From DALYCO01 sp964535545 (GTDB lineage: Bacteria > Patescibacteriota > Minisyncoccia > Phycocordibacterales > UBA9973), in NCBI GenBank assembly GCA_964535545.1, contig CAZHUT010000018.1:1-19422 (forward strand): a stretch of 19,422 nt of DNA, written 5' to 3'. Under the pieces are notes generated by a model, which did not search any database, was not told the DNA's origin, and saw nothing but the letters and a program-made list of their open reading frames with translations. The stretch's first letter is position 1. Every line of letters begins with the position of its first letter. This document shows, in pieces, positions 6,609 to 13,339 of the stretch. A program made the position numbers and the translations under genes.

Positions 6609-6638
6609 TTTGCAATGTGGGAGAAAGTGGAGTAAAAT
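6609..6638 (+). promoter_or_regulatory. Candidate mraZ (dcw cluster) promoter
   Basis: TTTGCA (6609-6614) and TAAAAT (6633-6638) are 18 bases apart. Two GTGGG/GTGGA repeats (6617 and 6627) fall in the spacer, where a bound repressor would block polymerase. The leader to the mraZ ATG would be about 100 bases and would contain the other repeats. Confidence 0.45.
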
Positions 6639-6726
6639 TAGTTACAAGTGGGAAGAAGTGGGACAAATAGTTTTCTGGAAAAAGTGCGGAATTTGTGAGA
6701 GAGAAGTGCGATTAGTACGAAGTGCG
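6617..6726 (+). promoter_or_regulatory. Array of GTGGG/GTGCG repeats, probable MraZ binding sites
   Basis: Short direct repeats beginning GTG occur at 6617 (GTGGG), 6627 (GTGGA), 6648 (GTGGG), 6658 (GTGGG), 6684 (GTGCG), 6695 (GTGAG), 6706 (GTGCG) and 6722 (GTGCG), several preceded by AA. Two pairs are exactly 10 bases apart, one turn of the helix. MraZ of E. coli is known to bind TGGGN direct repeats with about 10-base periodicity ahead of its own gene, and in Mycoplasma AAAGTG-type repeats play this part. The location just before mraZ makes autoregulation the natural reading. Confidence 0.7.
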
Positions 6727-6746
6727 TAACAAGAAATTTATAAGCA

Positions 6747-7181
6747 ATGCTCATCGGCGAATACATACACACACTGGACGAAAAAAACCGCATGTCATTG
6801 CCGGCGAAATTTCGAAGTGAGCTTGGAAAAAAAGTTGTCCTAGCTCCAGGGCTTGATAAATCAATATTCATGTTTACGGTGAAGGAGTGGGAGAAGATCG
6901 CCACACGATTGGGCGAAAACTCGATGCTCCAGGCAGACAACCGAAGCTTCAACCGATTTATGTTCGGTGGAGCAGTTGAAGTCGATGTTGACGGCAGCGG
7001 ACGAATCCTCGTTCCTGATTTTTTGAAAGACCGTGCAGGCCTTAAGAAGAACGTGGCAGTCATCGGCGTCCAGAATCGCGTGGAACTCTGGAACGAGAAG
7101 ACATGGGCAGAGTACAAGACCGTGGTCGAAAAAGAAGCAGACCAGCTTGCAGAAAAGCTGGGAAGTGTCGGGGTGTTGTAG
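6747..7181 (+). CDS. mraZ: Transcriptional regulator MraZ
   Basis: A 144-residue MraZ of normal length. It has two AbrB-like swapped-hairpin repeats, each with the family DxxxR-type motif: DEKNRMSLPAKFR at 11-23 and DGSGRILVPDFL at 82-93. MraZ forms ring-shaped oligomers that bind short direct repeats in its own promoter and controls the division and cell wall cluster. The start is the ATG of MLIGEY, the usual N-terminus; the upstream sequence holds no Shine-Dalgarno. It is the first gene of the local dcw cluster and is followed by a strong hairpin, then rsmH. The repeat array upstream supports autoregulation. Confidence 0.97.
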   Translation: MLIGEYIHTLDEKNRMSLPAKFRSELGKKVVLAPGLDKSIFMFTVKEWEKIATRLGENSMLQADNRSFNRFMFGGAVEVDVDGSGRILVPDFLKDRAGLKKNVAVIGVQNRVELWNEKTWAEYKTVVEKEADQLAEKLGSVGVL

Positions 7182-7183
7182 GA

Positions 7184-7228
7184 CACACACATCATGATTC
7201 CTAGGGGTAGAGAATCATGATGTGTGTG
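7184..7228. other. 17-bp perfect stem-loop between mraZ and rsmH
   Basis: The arms at 7184-7200 (CACACACATCATGATTC) and 7212-7228 are exact inverse complements around an 11-base loop. No T run follows in either direction. It fills almost the whole mraZ-rsmH gap and could be a processing or attenuation site separating the regulator from the rest of the cluster. Confidence 0.8.
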
Positions 7229-7247
7229 GCGTACGGGTAATAAAATT

Positions 7248-8144
7248 ATGGCACACATACCAGTTCTTTTAGAAGAAACAATAAAGGGACTTCACTTGAA
7301 GCCAGGCGCTGTCTATGTAGACGGCACGCTCGGCTCAGGCGGTCACGCGCTGGCAGTTCATGAAGCGCTTAAAGGCGACGTTGCAATCATCGGTTTCGAT
7401 CGAGAGCAGGATGCCTTGAAGCGTTCCAAGAAATTGCTTGAGTCAGTTGGGGCAGAACCAATTCTCATCAACGACAGCTTTAGAAACATTGCTGTACGAG
7501 TTGCGGAGCATGATTTCGAAACAGTAGATGCTGTCCTTATGGATATCGGCATCAGTTCCGTCCAGCTCGACGATTCAGGTCGCGGATTCACGTTTCAAAA
7601 AGATGAGCCGCTCCTAATGACGATGGAAGATGAAATTATTCCAGACGTCACGCTCACGGCCGCAGACCTGGTGAACAGTTCAAGTGAAGAAGCATTGGCA
7701 AACATTATCTACGCATATGGCGAAGAAACGTTTGCCCGACGCATTGCCAAAGGAATCGTCGAAGCGCGGGAAATTGCTCCAATCGAAACAACCTTCCAGC
7801 TCGTGGAAGCAATCCTGAACGCACTTCCTGCACGCTTTCGAAAGAGCAAGACAAATCCAGCTACTAAGACATTCCAAGCCCTCCGCATTGCAGTAAATGA
7901 CGAGCTCGGCGCCTTGAAGGAAGGAATCGAAGGGGCGTTCAAAGTGCTTGCTCCGGGCGGACGATTGGCAGTCATTACATTCCATTCTCTCGAAGACCGC
8001 ATCGTCAAAAACGCCTTCAAAGAATTTCACTCAGAAAAGAAGGGAAACCTCATCACCAAAAAACCCGTTGCGCCCAGTGCAAAAGAATTAAAATCAAATC
8101 CAAGATCTCGAAGTGCGAAATTACGAGTAATCGAAAAACTATAA
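7248..8144 (+). CDS. rsmH: 16S rRNA (cytosine-1402-N4)-methyltransferase RsmH
   Basis: A 298-residue RsmH (MraW), which uses S-adenosylmethionine to methylate N4 of C1402 in the ribosomal P site. The N-terminal HIPVLLEE segment and the SAM loop DGTLGSGGHA at 25-34 are clear. The family block DIGISSVQLDD...GRGFTF is present, then PLLMTM where most members have PLDMRM. TNPATKTFQALRIAVNDELGAL, FHSLEDRIVK and a C-terminal NPRSRSAKLRV complete the family pattern. I chose the ATG at 7248 because MAHIPVL is the usual start; a GTG at 7224 lies inside the upstream hairpin. It is followed after 4 bases by the FtsL-like gene. Confidence 0.96.
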   Translation: MAHIPVLLEETIKGLHLKPGAVYVDGTLGSGGHALAVHEALKGDVAIIGFDREQDALKRSKKLLESVGAEPILINDSFRNIAVRVAEHDFETVDAVLMDIGISSVQLDDSGRGFTFQKDEPLLMTMEDEIIPDVTLTAADLVNSSSEEALANIIYAYGEETFARRIAKGIVEAREIAPIETTFQLVEAILNALPARFRKSKTNPATKTFQALRIAVNDELGALKEGIEGAFKVLAPGGRLAVITFHSLEDRIVKNAFKEFHSEKKGNLITKKPVAPSAKELKSNPRSRSAKLRVIEKL

Positions 8145-8148
8145 TCAT

Positions 8149-8496
8149 ATGCATAGATCATACGCACAATCACATACGATCAATCCAGAGCAGCTCTTGT
8201 TCTATAAGCGCGCGGCTTTGATTTGCCTCGGCATTATCGGTGTGTCTGCTGTGTTATATGCATACGCCCTCTGCTCAACCATTCACTTTGTCATTGCTCG
8301 ATCAGGTTACCAAAAAGAGGCCCAGGTTCTTTCGGCACAGATCGGTTCACTCCAAGTTGAATATCTCTCCAAAGCTCAGTCAGTCAATCTTGATACAGGT
8401 GCTACACTCGGCCTGCACGAAGCAAACAAAATCTCATTTGTCAGCCGAACCGCTCCGACAGTGTCTAAAGTGGTGACTGATTCAAATGAACTCTAA
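8149..8496 (+). CDS. ftsL: FtsL-like divisome protein
   Basis: A 115-residue bitopic protein with a short cytoplasmic N-terminus, one membrane helix at about 22-44 and an extracellular segment (about 52-80) with heptad-like leucine and valine spacing that could form a coiled coil. Size, topology and place between rsmH and ftsI match FtsL, which links FtsB/FtsQ to FtsW/FtsI at the septum. Sequence conservation in FtsL is very low, so the name rests on context. It starts 4 bases after rsmH and overlaps ftsI by 11 bases, which implies coupled translation. Confidence 0.75.
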   Translation: MHRSYAQSHTINPEQLLFYKRAALICLGIIGVSAVLYAYALCSTIHFVIARSGYQKEAQVLSAQIGSLQVEYLSKAQSVNLDTGATLGLHEANKISFVSRTAPTVSKVVTDSNEL

Positions 8497-10201
8497 TTTT
8501 TCATTACGTTTACGAATTGTGAGTGCCGCACTCGTTGTGTTGGTACTTTGCATTGTTCTGAAACTTTTTTTTGTGCAGATTGTGCACCACAAAGATTATG
8601 CTAGCGAAGCGATGGGTGAGTATACCAGTGAGGTGAATGGTCTCTACGATCGCGGTACGATCTATTTCACTCAAGCGAACGGTTCCTTTGTGCCGGCGGC
8701 AACGCTCAATGTCAGATACCGTTTGATTATTTCACCGATTGATATCAAGCCGGAACTGCGCGATAGTGTCTACACAGCAATAAACGCTATCGTGCCGATT
8801 GAAAAGGCAAAGTACGACGTTGCCGTTGCTCGACCAAATGATCAGTATGAAATCATGGCTGATCATCTCGATGTATCAGTAAAGGATCAAGTCATGGCGC
8901 TGAAACTGAAAGGCGTGCGCTTCGAAGACAACAATGAACGATTTTATCCAGGCGGACACATGGCTTCACAGACGCTTGGATTCGTCGGCTTCAAAGGCGA
9001 TGATCTCGTTGGACGATATGGCCTTGAACGTCAGTATAACGATGTACTTTCTCGCGAGAAGGGTGATTTGTATGTAAACTTTTTTGCAGAATTGTTTACC
9101 AATCTGCACAAGACTTTGTTTAGAGATCCGCATTCTGAGGGTGACATCATAGCCACTATCGAGCCAGAAGTACAGGCCACATTGGAAACAACATTGCAAA
9201 ACGTCATGACAAAATGGCAGACACGCGAAGCAGGCGGTATCATCATCGATCCAAAAACAGGCGATATCCTCGCTATGGCAAGTTTGCCAGATTTCAACCC
9301 GATGAGTTATGGCAGTGTCAAAAACATCGGTGTCTTCCAGAATCCAAATGTTGAAAGTGTTTTCGAACTTGGCTCTGTCGTCAAAGCGCTGACATTAGCA
9401 GCCGGTATCGATGCTGGTGTGATCACCGAGAATTCGACGTACAACGATACTGGTTGTATGACGCTCAATACGGAACATATCTGTAACTTTGATAAAGTGG
9501 CGCGTCACACTACAACCATGCAGACTGTTTTCGACAAATCGCTCAACATGGGTGCGACATTCGTTATGCAGAAACTCGGCAAAGAAAAATTTAAAGATTA
9601 TTTTGTGAAGTATGGCTTGATGGAAAAAACTGGCGTCGATATGCCGGGTGAAGTGAAGGACATCATGGGTAACCTCGAAAGCAAACGAGAAGTGGAATAC
9701 GCCACGGCGTCATTTGGACAGGGTATTGCCATGACTCCGGTTGCCGCAGTACGTGCATTCTCGGCACTTGCTAACGAAGGCGCAACTGTTTCGCCTCGAG
9801 TAGTCAAAGCAATCAGATATCCTGACGGATATACGCACATCATTGAACGTCCGCAGCCAGTGCAAGTTATCCAACCGGAAACCGCAGCAACTATCACGCG
9901 CATGCTCGTCAAAACAGTTGATACGTCGCTGATGGGTGGCACGCTCAAATTTGAGCATTACGCCGTTGCGGCAAAAACCGGTACGGCTCAGATGGCTCGA
10001 GAGAATGGCGCAGGGTATTACCCGGATCAGTACCTCCACTCTATGTTTGGTTACTATCCGGCATACAATCCACGCTTCCTTGTTCTGTTGTACGGTATTG
10101 ATCCGAAGGGTGTCAGCTTCTCATTTCAGACCATGGCAGAACCGTTCATGAACCTCGCCAAATTCCTTTTAGCGTATTATGATGTAGCCCCGGACAGATA
10201 G
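8486..10201 (+). CDS. ftsI: Septal peptidoglycan transpeptidase FtsI (PBP3-like)
   Basis: A 571-residue class B penicillin-binding protein that crosslinks septal peptidoglycan. It has one N-terminal membrane helix (about 9-29) and a pedestal domain to about 230 that includes the LDRGTI-equivalent YDRGTIY and the GxxG...GLE anchor (GRYGLERQYN). The transpeptidase domain carries SVVK with catalytic Ser297 and Lys300, SLN at 352-354 and KTGT at 497-500. Unlike the PBP2 at the left end, its pedestal is of normal size. Position in mraZ-rsmH-ftsL-ftsI order supports the FtsI name over another class B PBP. There is no PASTA repeat at the C-terminus. Confidence 0.93.
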   Translation: MNSNFSLRLRIVSAALVVLVLCIVLKLFFVQIVHHKDYASEAMGEYTSEVNGLYDRGTIYFTQANGSFVPAATLNVRYRLIISPIDIKPELRDSVYTAINAIVPIEKAKYDVAVARPNDQYEIMADHLDVSVKDQVMALKLKGVRFEDNNERFYPGGHMASQTLGFVGFKGDDLVGRYGLERQYNDVLSREKGDLYVNFFAELFTNLHKTLFRDPHSEGDIIATIEPEVQATLETTLQNVMTKWQTREAGGIIIDPKTGDILAMASLPDFNPMSYGSVKNIGVFQNPNVESVFELGSVVKALTLAAGIDAGVITENSTYNDTGCMTLNTEHICNFDKVARHTTTMQTVFDKSLNMGATFVMQKLGKEKFKDYFVKYGLMEKTGVDMPGEVKDIMGNLESKREVEYATASFGQGIAMTPVAAVRAFSALANEGATVSPRVVKAIRYPDGYTHIIERPQPVQVIQPETAATITRMLVKTVDTSLMGGTLKFEHYAVAAKTGTAQMARENGAGYYPDQYLHSMFGYYPAYNPRFLVLLYGIDPKGVSFSFQTMAEPFMNLAKFLLAYYDVAPDR

Positions 10202-10219
10202 TCCTCAACAAACTATAGA
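10191..10219 (+). promoter_or_regulatory. Possible internal promoter for murF
   Basis: CGGACA (10191-10196) and TATAGA (10214-10219) are 17 bases apart and overlap the end of ftsI. Transcription would begin at about the murF ATG. The -35 box matches only four consensus bases, so this is tentative. Confidence 0.3.
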
Positions 10220-10224
10220 AATCT

Positions 10225-11532
10225 ATGAAATCAACATTCAAGAACATTATTGTCAATATTTTGACTTGGGAAGCCAAGATAGTTTTGCGTCGTTACAAGC
10301 CAAAGATTGTGGCAATTACAGGCAGCGTGGGCAAGACATCTACAAAAGACGCTATATATACCGCCCTGGCGCCTTACGTCCACGTTAGACGCAGCGAGAA
10401 GAGCTATAACAGTGAAATGGGTGTTCCTCTTTCCATTCTCGGCCAGGCAAACGGCTGGACCAATCCATTCATCTGGGCAAAGACACTCATTGGTGGGCTC
10501 TGGCTAGTTATGTTCAAGCAACGCTATCCTGAATGGCTGGTGCTTGAAGTTGGCGCAGATAAGCCGGGCGATATCAAAAGCATCACGGAATGGCTCAAAC
10601 CCGATGTTGTTGTACTAACTCGTTTTCCTGACGTTCCAGTGCACATCGAATTTTTTGAATCCAAAGAACATGTCATTGAAGAAAAAACTGCGCTTGCTCG
10701 CGCGCTCAAATCTGATGGTTTGCTTGTAGTGAATGGCGACGACCCGGTTGTTTTTGCGCTCTCGGGAAAATTTGGCGCAAAAACCGTTGCCTATGGTTTT
10801 CATGACATGCTGCCAGTTCGAGCAAAACATCTCAAATTTAACTACGTTGATGATGGTCTTGGTCACAAAATTCCAAAAGGCCGCGAATGGACATTGGCGC
10901 TCCCTGATTATGAATATATTGTTTCAATGCCGAACATTATTGGCGAAAGTCATATTTCTGCTGCGCTCGCAGCTTGTGCAGTTATTTATGGTCTCGGCTT
11001 CAATCTTGAAAAAGCAGTTCAAGCGCTCTATGAGTATCGAACTCCTCCGGGCCGACTCTCACTTTTGTACGGCATCAATGGAAGCATCATTATCGACGAT
11101 ACCTACAACTCTTCTCCAGTTGCTTCCACTGCCGCATTGAATTTGCTTAAAAGTTTTCAGATGACAGGGGGACGACGCATTGCCGTTTTGGGCGACATGA
11201 TGGAGCTTGGAAAATTTACTCAGGAAGCACATGAAAATATCGGGCACTTGATTCCAGAATCGTGCGACCTGCTGGTGACTGTCGGCATTCGCGCAAAGTA
11301 TGTTGATGAAGGCGCAAAAGAAAAAGGCTACAGCCTCACAAAAATAAAACATTTTGATACGGCCGATCAGGCAGGGGAATTCCTCAAATCTACCGTACAT
11401 GGTGGTGATATTGTGCTTATCAAAGGTTCTCAGAGTATTCGTTTAGAGCGAGCGGTAAAGATGCTTTTGGTTGACCCTGCGAAGGCAAAAGAATATTTGG
11501 TGCGACAGGAGAAGGAATGGGAATCCAGATAA
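10225..11532 (+). CDS. murF: UDP-N-acetylmuramoyl-tripeptide--D-Ala-D-Ala ligase, MurF
   Basis: A 435-residue Mur ligase that adds the D-Ala-D-Ala dipeptide to the UDP-MurNAc-tripeptide in the cytoplasm. The ATP loop GSVGKTST is at 33-40, YNSEMGVPLS matches the family's second conserved segment, DDTYNSSP begins at 291 and LGDMMELG follows, with a late GSQSIRLE motif typical of MurF. The usual N-terminal UDP-substrate domain of about 80-100 residues is missing: only about 30 residues, partly hydrophobic, precede the P-loop. A non-polar insertion (about residues 80-98) follows the first domain. It lies 23 bases after ftsI and ends the local dcw cluster; murE, mraY, murD, ftsW, murG and murC are not in the window. 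Confidence 0.93.
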   Translation: MKSTFKNIIVNILTWEAKIVLRRYKPKIVAITGSVGKTSTKDAIYTALAPYVHVRRSEKSYNSEMGVPLSILGQANGWTNPFIWAKTLIGGLWLVMFKQRYPEWLVLEVGADKPGDIKSITEWLKPDVVVLTRFPDVPVHIEFFESKEHVIEEKTALARALKSDGLLVVNGDDPVVFALSGKFGAKTVAYGFHDMLPVRAKHLKFNYVDDGLGHKIPKGREWTLALPDYEYIVSMPNIIGESHISAALAACAVIYGLGFNLEKAVQALYEYRTPPGRLSLLYGINGSIIIDDTYNSSPVASTAALNLLKSFQMTGGRRIAVLGDMMELGKFTQEAHENIGHLIPESCDLLVTVGIRAKYVDEGAKEKGYSLTKIKHFDTADQAGEFLKSTVHGGDIVLIKGSQSIRLERAVKMLLVDPAKAKEYLVRQEKEWESR

Positions 11533-11539
11533 CTACTAT

Positions 11540-11569
11540 TTGACACTATTAGAAATAGTGTGCTATAAA
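11540..11569 (+). promoter_or_regulatory. Promoter with palindromic operator in its spacer
   Basis: TTGACA (11540-11545) and TATAAA (11564-11569) are 18 bases apart, with a TGC extended -10. The perfect inverted repeat ACACTATT-AGA-AATAGTGT (11543-11561) fills the spacer, a classic position for repressor binding. Transcription would start near 11576, leaving a leader of about 67 bases before the gene at 11643. Confidence 0.7.
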
Positions 11570-11642
11570 ACTGAAGATATACCTTCACAATACTATGCGT
11601 ATTGGAAGCTTTTGCTAACCCATCCGAAAGATATATCTGACC

Positions 11643-12053
11643 ATGACCGTTTTCAGAAAAAATGTTGAGAAGCCCACATTCTATACTGCAGGGAAATGTA
11701 TTCTTGATAAGCCGCAGTTTAATGTTAATAACACAACCAAACTAACTTTCAGCTGGCAATTGAAATGCTTGGCTGAATTACCTGAGCTATCGATTCGTAT
11801 CGTAAAAATTTCCCAAGGGGTCGGTATTCACGCCAAGGATATGACAGCACATTTTAAGCTGCCCGAATTGTTCGCTTTTACCGCACTCAAGGCGCCGAGT
11901 TTAAATTCGAGCGCAATCCGATTCTTTGATGGAGAAATAGAGATAGTGGATACTGCGTCAATTCCTGTCGGAAGGTTCAGCATGGAATTCGAAATGATTG
12001 TGCTCGCGAAGACACACAAGTTGCACCAGAATTTTCAATTGATACGCAAATAA
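11643..12053 (+). CDS. Hypothetical protein, 136 aa
   Basis: I do not recognise this protein. It has no signal peptide or membrane helix. The pattern of alternating hydrophobic residues (for example KLTFSWQLKC, LSIRIVKI, IEIVD, FSMEFEMIVLA) suggests a beta-sandwich fold. Upstream stops in the frame leave the ATG at 11643 as the only usable standard start. It has its own promoter with an operator-like palindrome and its own terminator, so it seems to be a regulated single gene. A seven-codon reading frame (ATG 11595 to TAA 11618) lies in its leader but has nothing else to support it. Confidence 0.65.
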   Translation: MTVFRKNVEKPTFYTAGKCILDKPQFNVNNTTKLTFSWQLKCLAELPELSIRIVKISQGVGIHAKDMTAHFKLPELFAFTALKAPSLNSSAIRFFDGEIEIVDTASIPVGRFSMEFEMIVLAKTHKLHQNFQLIRK

Positions 12054-12071
12054 TGCGCACGATATTTGTTG

Positions 12072-12110
12072 ACGAATCACTGAGGGTCAAATCCGGTGAT
12101 TCGTTTTTTT
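12072..12110 (+). terminator. Terminator of the 136-aa gene
   Basis: ACGAATCAC (12072-12080) pairs with GTGATTCGT (12096-12104) and the stem is followed by a T run to 12110. The T run overlaps the stop codon of the convergent Nudix gene. Confidence 0.8.
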
Positions 12111-12624
12111 ATTGAAGACTTTTTACCGCTTCCTGCAAGATCATAAGTGATGCACTGCAATTATGTGACCTACTTTGTGCAATATCATCTGTCAGCGGCA
12201 GGCCGTGCTCTTTATGTATCTTTTCAATCGTTTCAATATATAGGTCGATCGCTTCCTGCAACCCTAACCATCGGATAGTTGCGTTGATTTCATCTGGCTG
12301 AGTTGTTGTTGGCTTTACCAGCGGGCCAACTTGCTTACACAAATATCCATGCACCACGTACTTCTTTTTTATTGCATCGCGGTAGGCAATTACTTTTCCA
12401 ATTGGTCGAATGATTTCAATAGTTGCGCCGGCTTCTTCCATTGCTTCTCGATGAAGGGCTTCTTCATCCGTTTCATTTTCTTCAACACCGCCGCCAACAA
12501 AGTGATTGCCAAAGAAAAGAACTTTTGAATTGTCTTCGTTGAGGATGACGGCGCGGACTGTCTTGCGATCAAAATAATCTTGGGGTTCAAAATCGTTCTG
12601 ATTAATAACGCCGAGGGATTTCAT
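12109..12624 (-). CDS. Nudix hydrolase
   Basis: A 171-residue Nudix protein that would hydrolyse a nucleoside diphosphate linked to another group, using magnesium. The Nudix box GX5EX7REUXEEXGU is complete: Gly45, Glu51, Arg59-Glu60, Glu63-Glu64 and Gly66. The strand before it (TVRAVILNEDNSKVLFF) is the usual first part of the fold. The specific substrate cannot be read; housecleaning of damaged nucleotides is common in the family. The ATG at 12624 coincides with the expected transcription start of an extended -10 promoter, so the message is probably leaderless. It converges with the 136-aa gene and diverges from tRNA-Glu. Confidence 0.9.
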   Translation of the reverse strand: MKSLGVINQNDFEPQDYFDRKTVRAVILNEDNSKVLFFGNHFVGGGVEENETDEEALHREAMEEAGATIEIIRPIGKVIAYRDAIKKKYVVHGYLCKQVGPLVKPTTTQPDEINATIRWLGLQEAIDLYIETIEKIHKEHGLPLTDDIAQSRSHNCSASLMILQEAVKSLQ

Positions 12625-12630
12625 ATTTTG

Positions 12631-12639
12631 AGTATAACA
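12631..12639 (-). promoter_or_regulatory. Extended -10 promoter of the Nudix gene
   Basis: On the minus strand TGTTATACT is a TGn extended -10 box ending 7 bases before the ATG, so transcription would begin at the start codon. No good -35 box is spaced correctly. Confidence 0.6.
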
Positions 12640-12667
12640 CGACTGTATTGTCAGTGATTAACCTGAA

Positions 12668-12689
12668 GCCTTTTTATTGATAAAAAGGC
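12668..12689 (+). terminator. 22-bp palindrome with T run, overlapping the tRNA-Glu -35 box
   Basis: GCCTTTTTAT (12668-12677) and ATAAAAAGGC (12680-12689) are perfect arms around TG, followed by CA and six T. It looks like an intrinsic terminator on the plus strand, yet no plus-strand gene lies between 12053 and here. It may insulate the tRNA promoter or serve as an operator. Confidence 0.5.
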
Positions 12690-12705
12690 CATTTTTTGCT
12701 ATCGT
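12677..12705 (+). promoter_or_regulatory. tRNA-Glu promoter
   Basis: TTGATA (12677-12682) and TATCGT (12700-12705) are 17 bases apart with TGC before the -10. Transcription would start about 10 bases before the mature tRNA. Confidence 0.6.
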
Positions 12706-12722
12706 AGCCAAGTGCCAGATAT

Positions 12723-12797
12723 GGCCCTATCGTCTAGTGGTTAGGACAGCGGGTTCTCAATCCGTTAACCGGAGTTCGACTCTCCGTAGGGTCACCA
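12723..12797 (+). tRNA. tRNA-Glu, anticodon CTC
   Basis: A full cloverleaf can be drawn. The acceptor arm GGCCCTA pairs with TAGGGTC (one G-U), the D arm contains AGTGGTTAGGA, the anticodon stem GCGGG/TCCGT has G-U end pairs and the loop TTCTCAA places CTC at 34-36. The T arm CGGAG/CTCCG holds TTCGACT. Discriminator A is followed by an encoded CCA at 12795-12797. CTC reads the GAG codon. Confidence 0.95.
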
Positions 12798-12802
12798 AAT
12801 AA

Positions 12803-12830
12803 AAAGTCCGGATGGGGGAATCCGGACTTT
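12803..12830. terminator. Terminator shared by tRNA-Glu and the convergent minus-strand gene
   Basis: AAAGTCCGGAT (12803-12813) and ATCCGGACTTT (12820-12830) are perfect arms with a 6-base loop. On the minus strand the stem runs into five T, so it best serves the gene ending at 12857. On the plus strand only three T end the stem. Confidence 0.75.
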
Positions 12831-12856
12831 ACACAAAAGTGGAGAAACTCCACGCA

Positions 12857-13228
12857 TTAATTTCTTCCTGGCTCAATAATCTTTTCTTCAAAAATATACA
12901 CATCGGTTTCGTTTAGTGGCTGAATTATCAATTCCTTATCTTCGTAATGTATGCGCATTCCGGCATAAGGAATTGTCTTAGGATTGCCATCAAACGTAAA
13001 ATGCAATGATTGGCCGTTGATGTTTTGGTCATGTATTTCCAATGTGGGGGAGGTATTTTGTATGTGTCGAACATCACCATCGTCATCAAGGATGTAAAGG
13101 ACTTCGTCCATGGATTCCTTGTGAGAAATAGTAAGGTCGACCCGTTTGTTATTGAAAAAAATTTTTAACCTTTCGGCAATAGCGGGTATATCTGTTTCCG
13201 CAACTATCTTAATTTTCACATTCTCCAT
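12857..13228 (-). CDS. Hypothetical protein, 123 aa
   Basis: I do not recognise this protein. From the ATG at 13228 it reads 123 residues. The first part (KIKIVAETDIPAIAERLKIFF) looks like strand-helix, followed by an acidic segment with DDDGD and a beta-rich C-terminal half. No signal peptide or membrane helix is seen, so it is likely cytoplasmic. The frame is open further upstream to 13417, but that would run across the uvrA promoter and start, so the shorter form is preferred. A TTGACA-17-CAAAAT promoter on the minus strand would begin transcription about 12 bases before this ATG. It is divergent from uvrA. Confidence 0.65.
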   Translation of the reverse strand: MENVKIKIVAETDIPAIAERLKIFFNNKRVDLTISHKESMDEVLYILDDDGDVRHIQNTSPTLEIHDQNINGQSLHFTFDGNPKTIPYAGMRIHYEDKELIIQPLNETDVYIFEEKIIEPGRN

Positions 13229-13246
13229 GCTTACAAATTTGTCTAA

Positions 13247-13296
13247 ATTTTGCGCTTCCCGGACTTTTTTGTCAAATTTGACGACTATGCTACTAT
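13247..13296. promoter_or_regulatory. Overlapping divergent promoters for uvrA and the 123-aa gene
   Basis: Plus strand: TTGTCA (13269-13274), 16 bases, TACTAT (13291-13296). Minus strand: TTGACA (13275-13270), 17 bases, CAAAAT (13252-13247). The two -35 boxes overlap within the perfect palindrome GTCAAATTTGAC at 13271-13282, so polymerases probably compete for the site. Confidence 0.55.
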
Positions 13297-13314
13297 TAAG
13301 AGGTAAGAGATATA

Positions 13315-13339
13315 CACCCCCAAGGAGGCTTGGCGGGTG
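13315..13339 (+). promoter_or_regulatory. uvrA leader hairpin holding the Shine-Dalgarno and GTG start
   Basis: CACCCCCAAG (13315-13324) can pair with CTTGGCGGGTG (13329-13339), with one bulged C, around the loop GAGG. AAGGAGG (13322-13328) is the only strong Shine-Dalgarno seen ahead of a gene in the window; it and the GTG at 13337 both lie within the hairpin, which would limit initiation there. Confidence 0.5.

Noticed and set aside
6460..6746. AT-rich region with a DnaA box considered as oriC.
   Set aside because: Only one perfect box, no DnaA-box cluster, and no dnaA, dnaN or rpmH gene nearby. Kept as a regulatory site only.
6638..7258. Minus-strand frame of 206 codons opposite mraZ.
   Set aside because: It mirrors the mraZ gene and its repeat array, is rich in Ser, Phe and Arg as antisense frames are, and has no promoter or start signal.
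8140..8145. TATAAT three bases before the ftsL start considered as a promoter.
   Set aside because: Transcription would begin inside the gene after its ATG, and no -35 box is present. It overlaps the rsmH stop codon and is probably chance.
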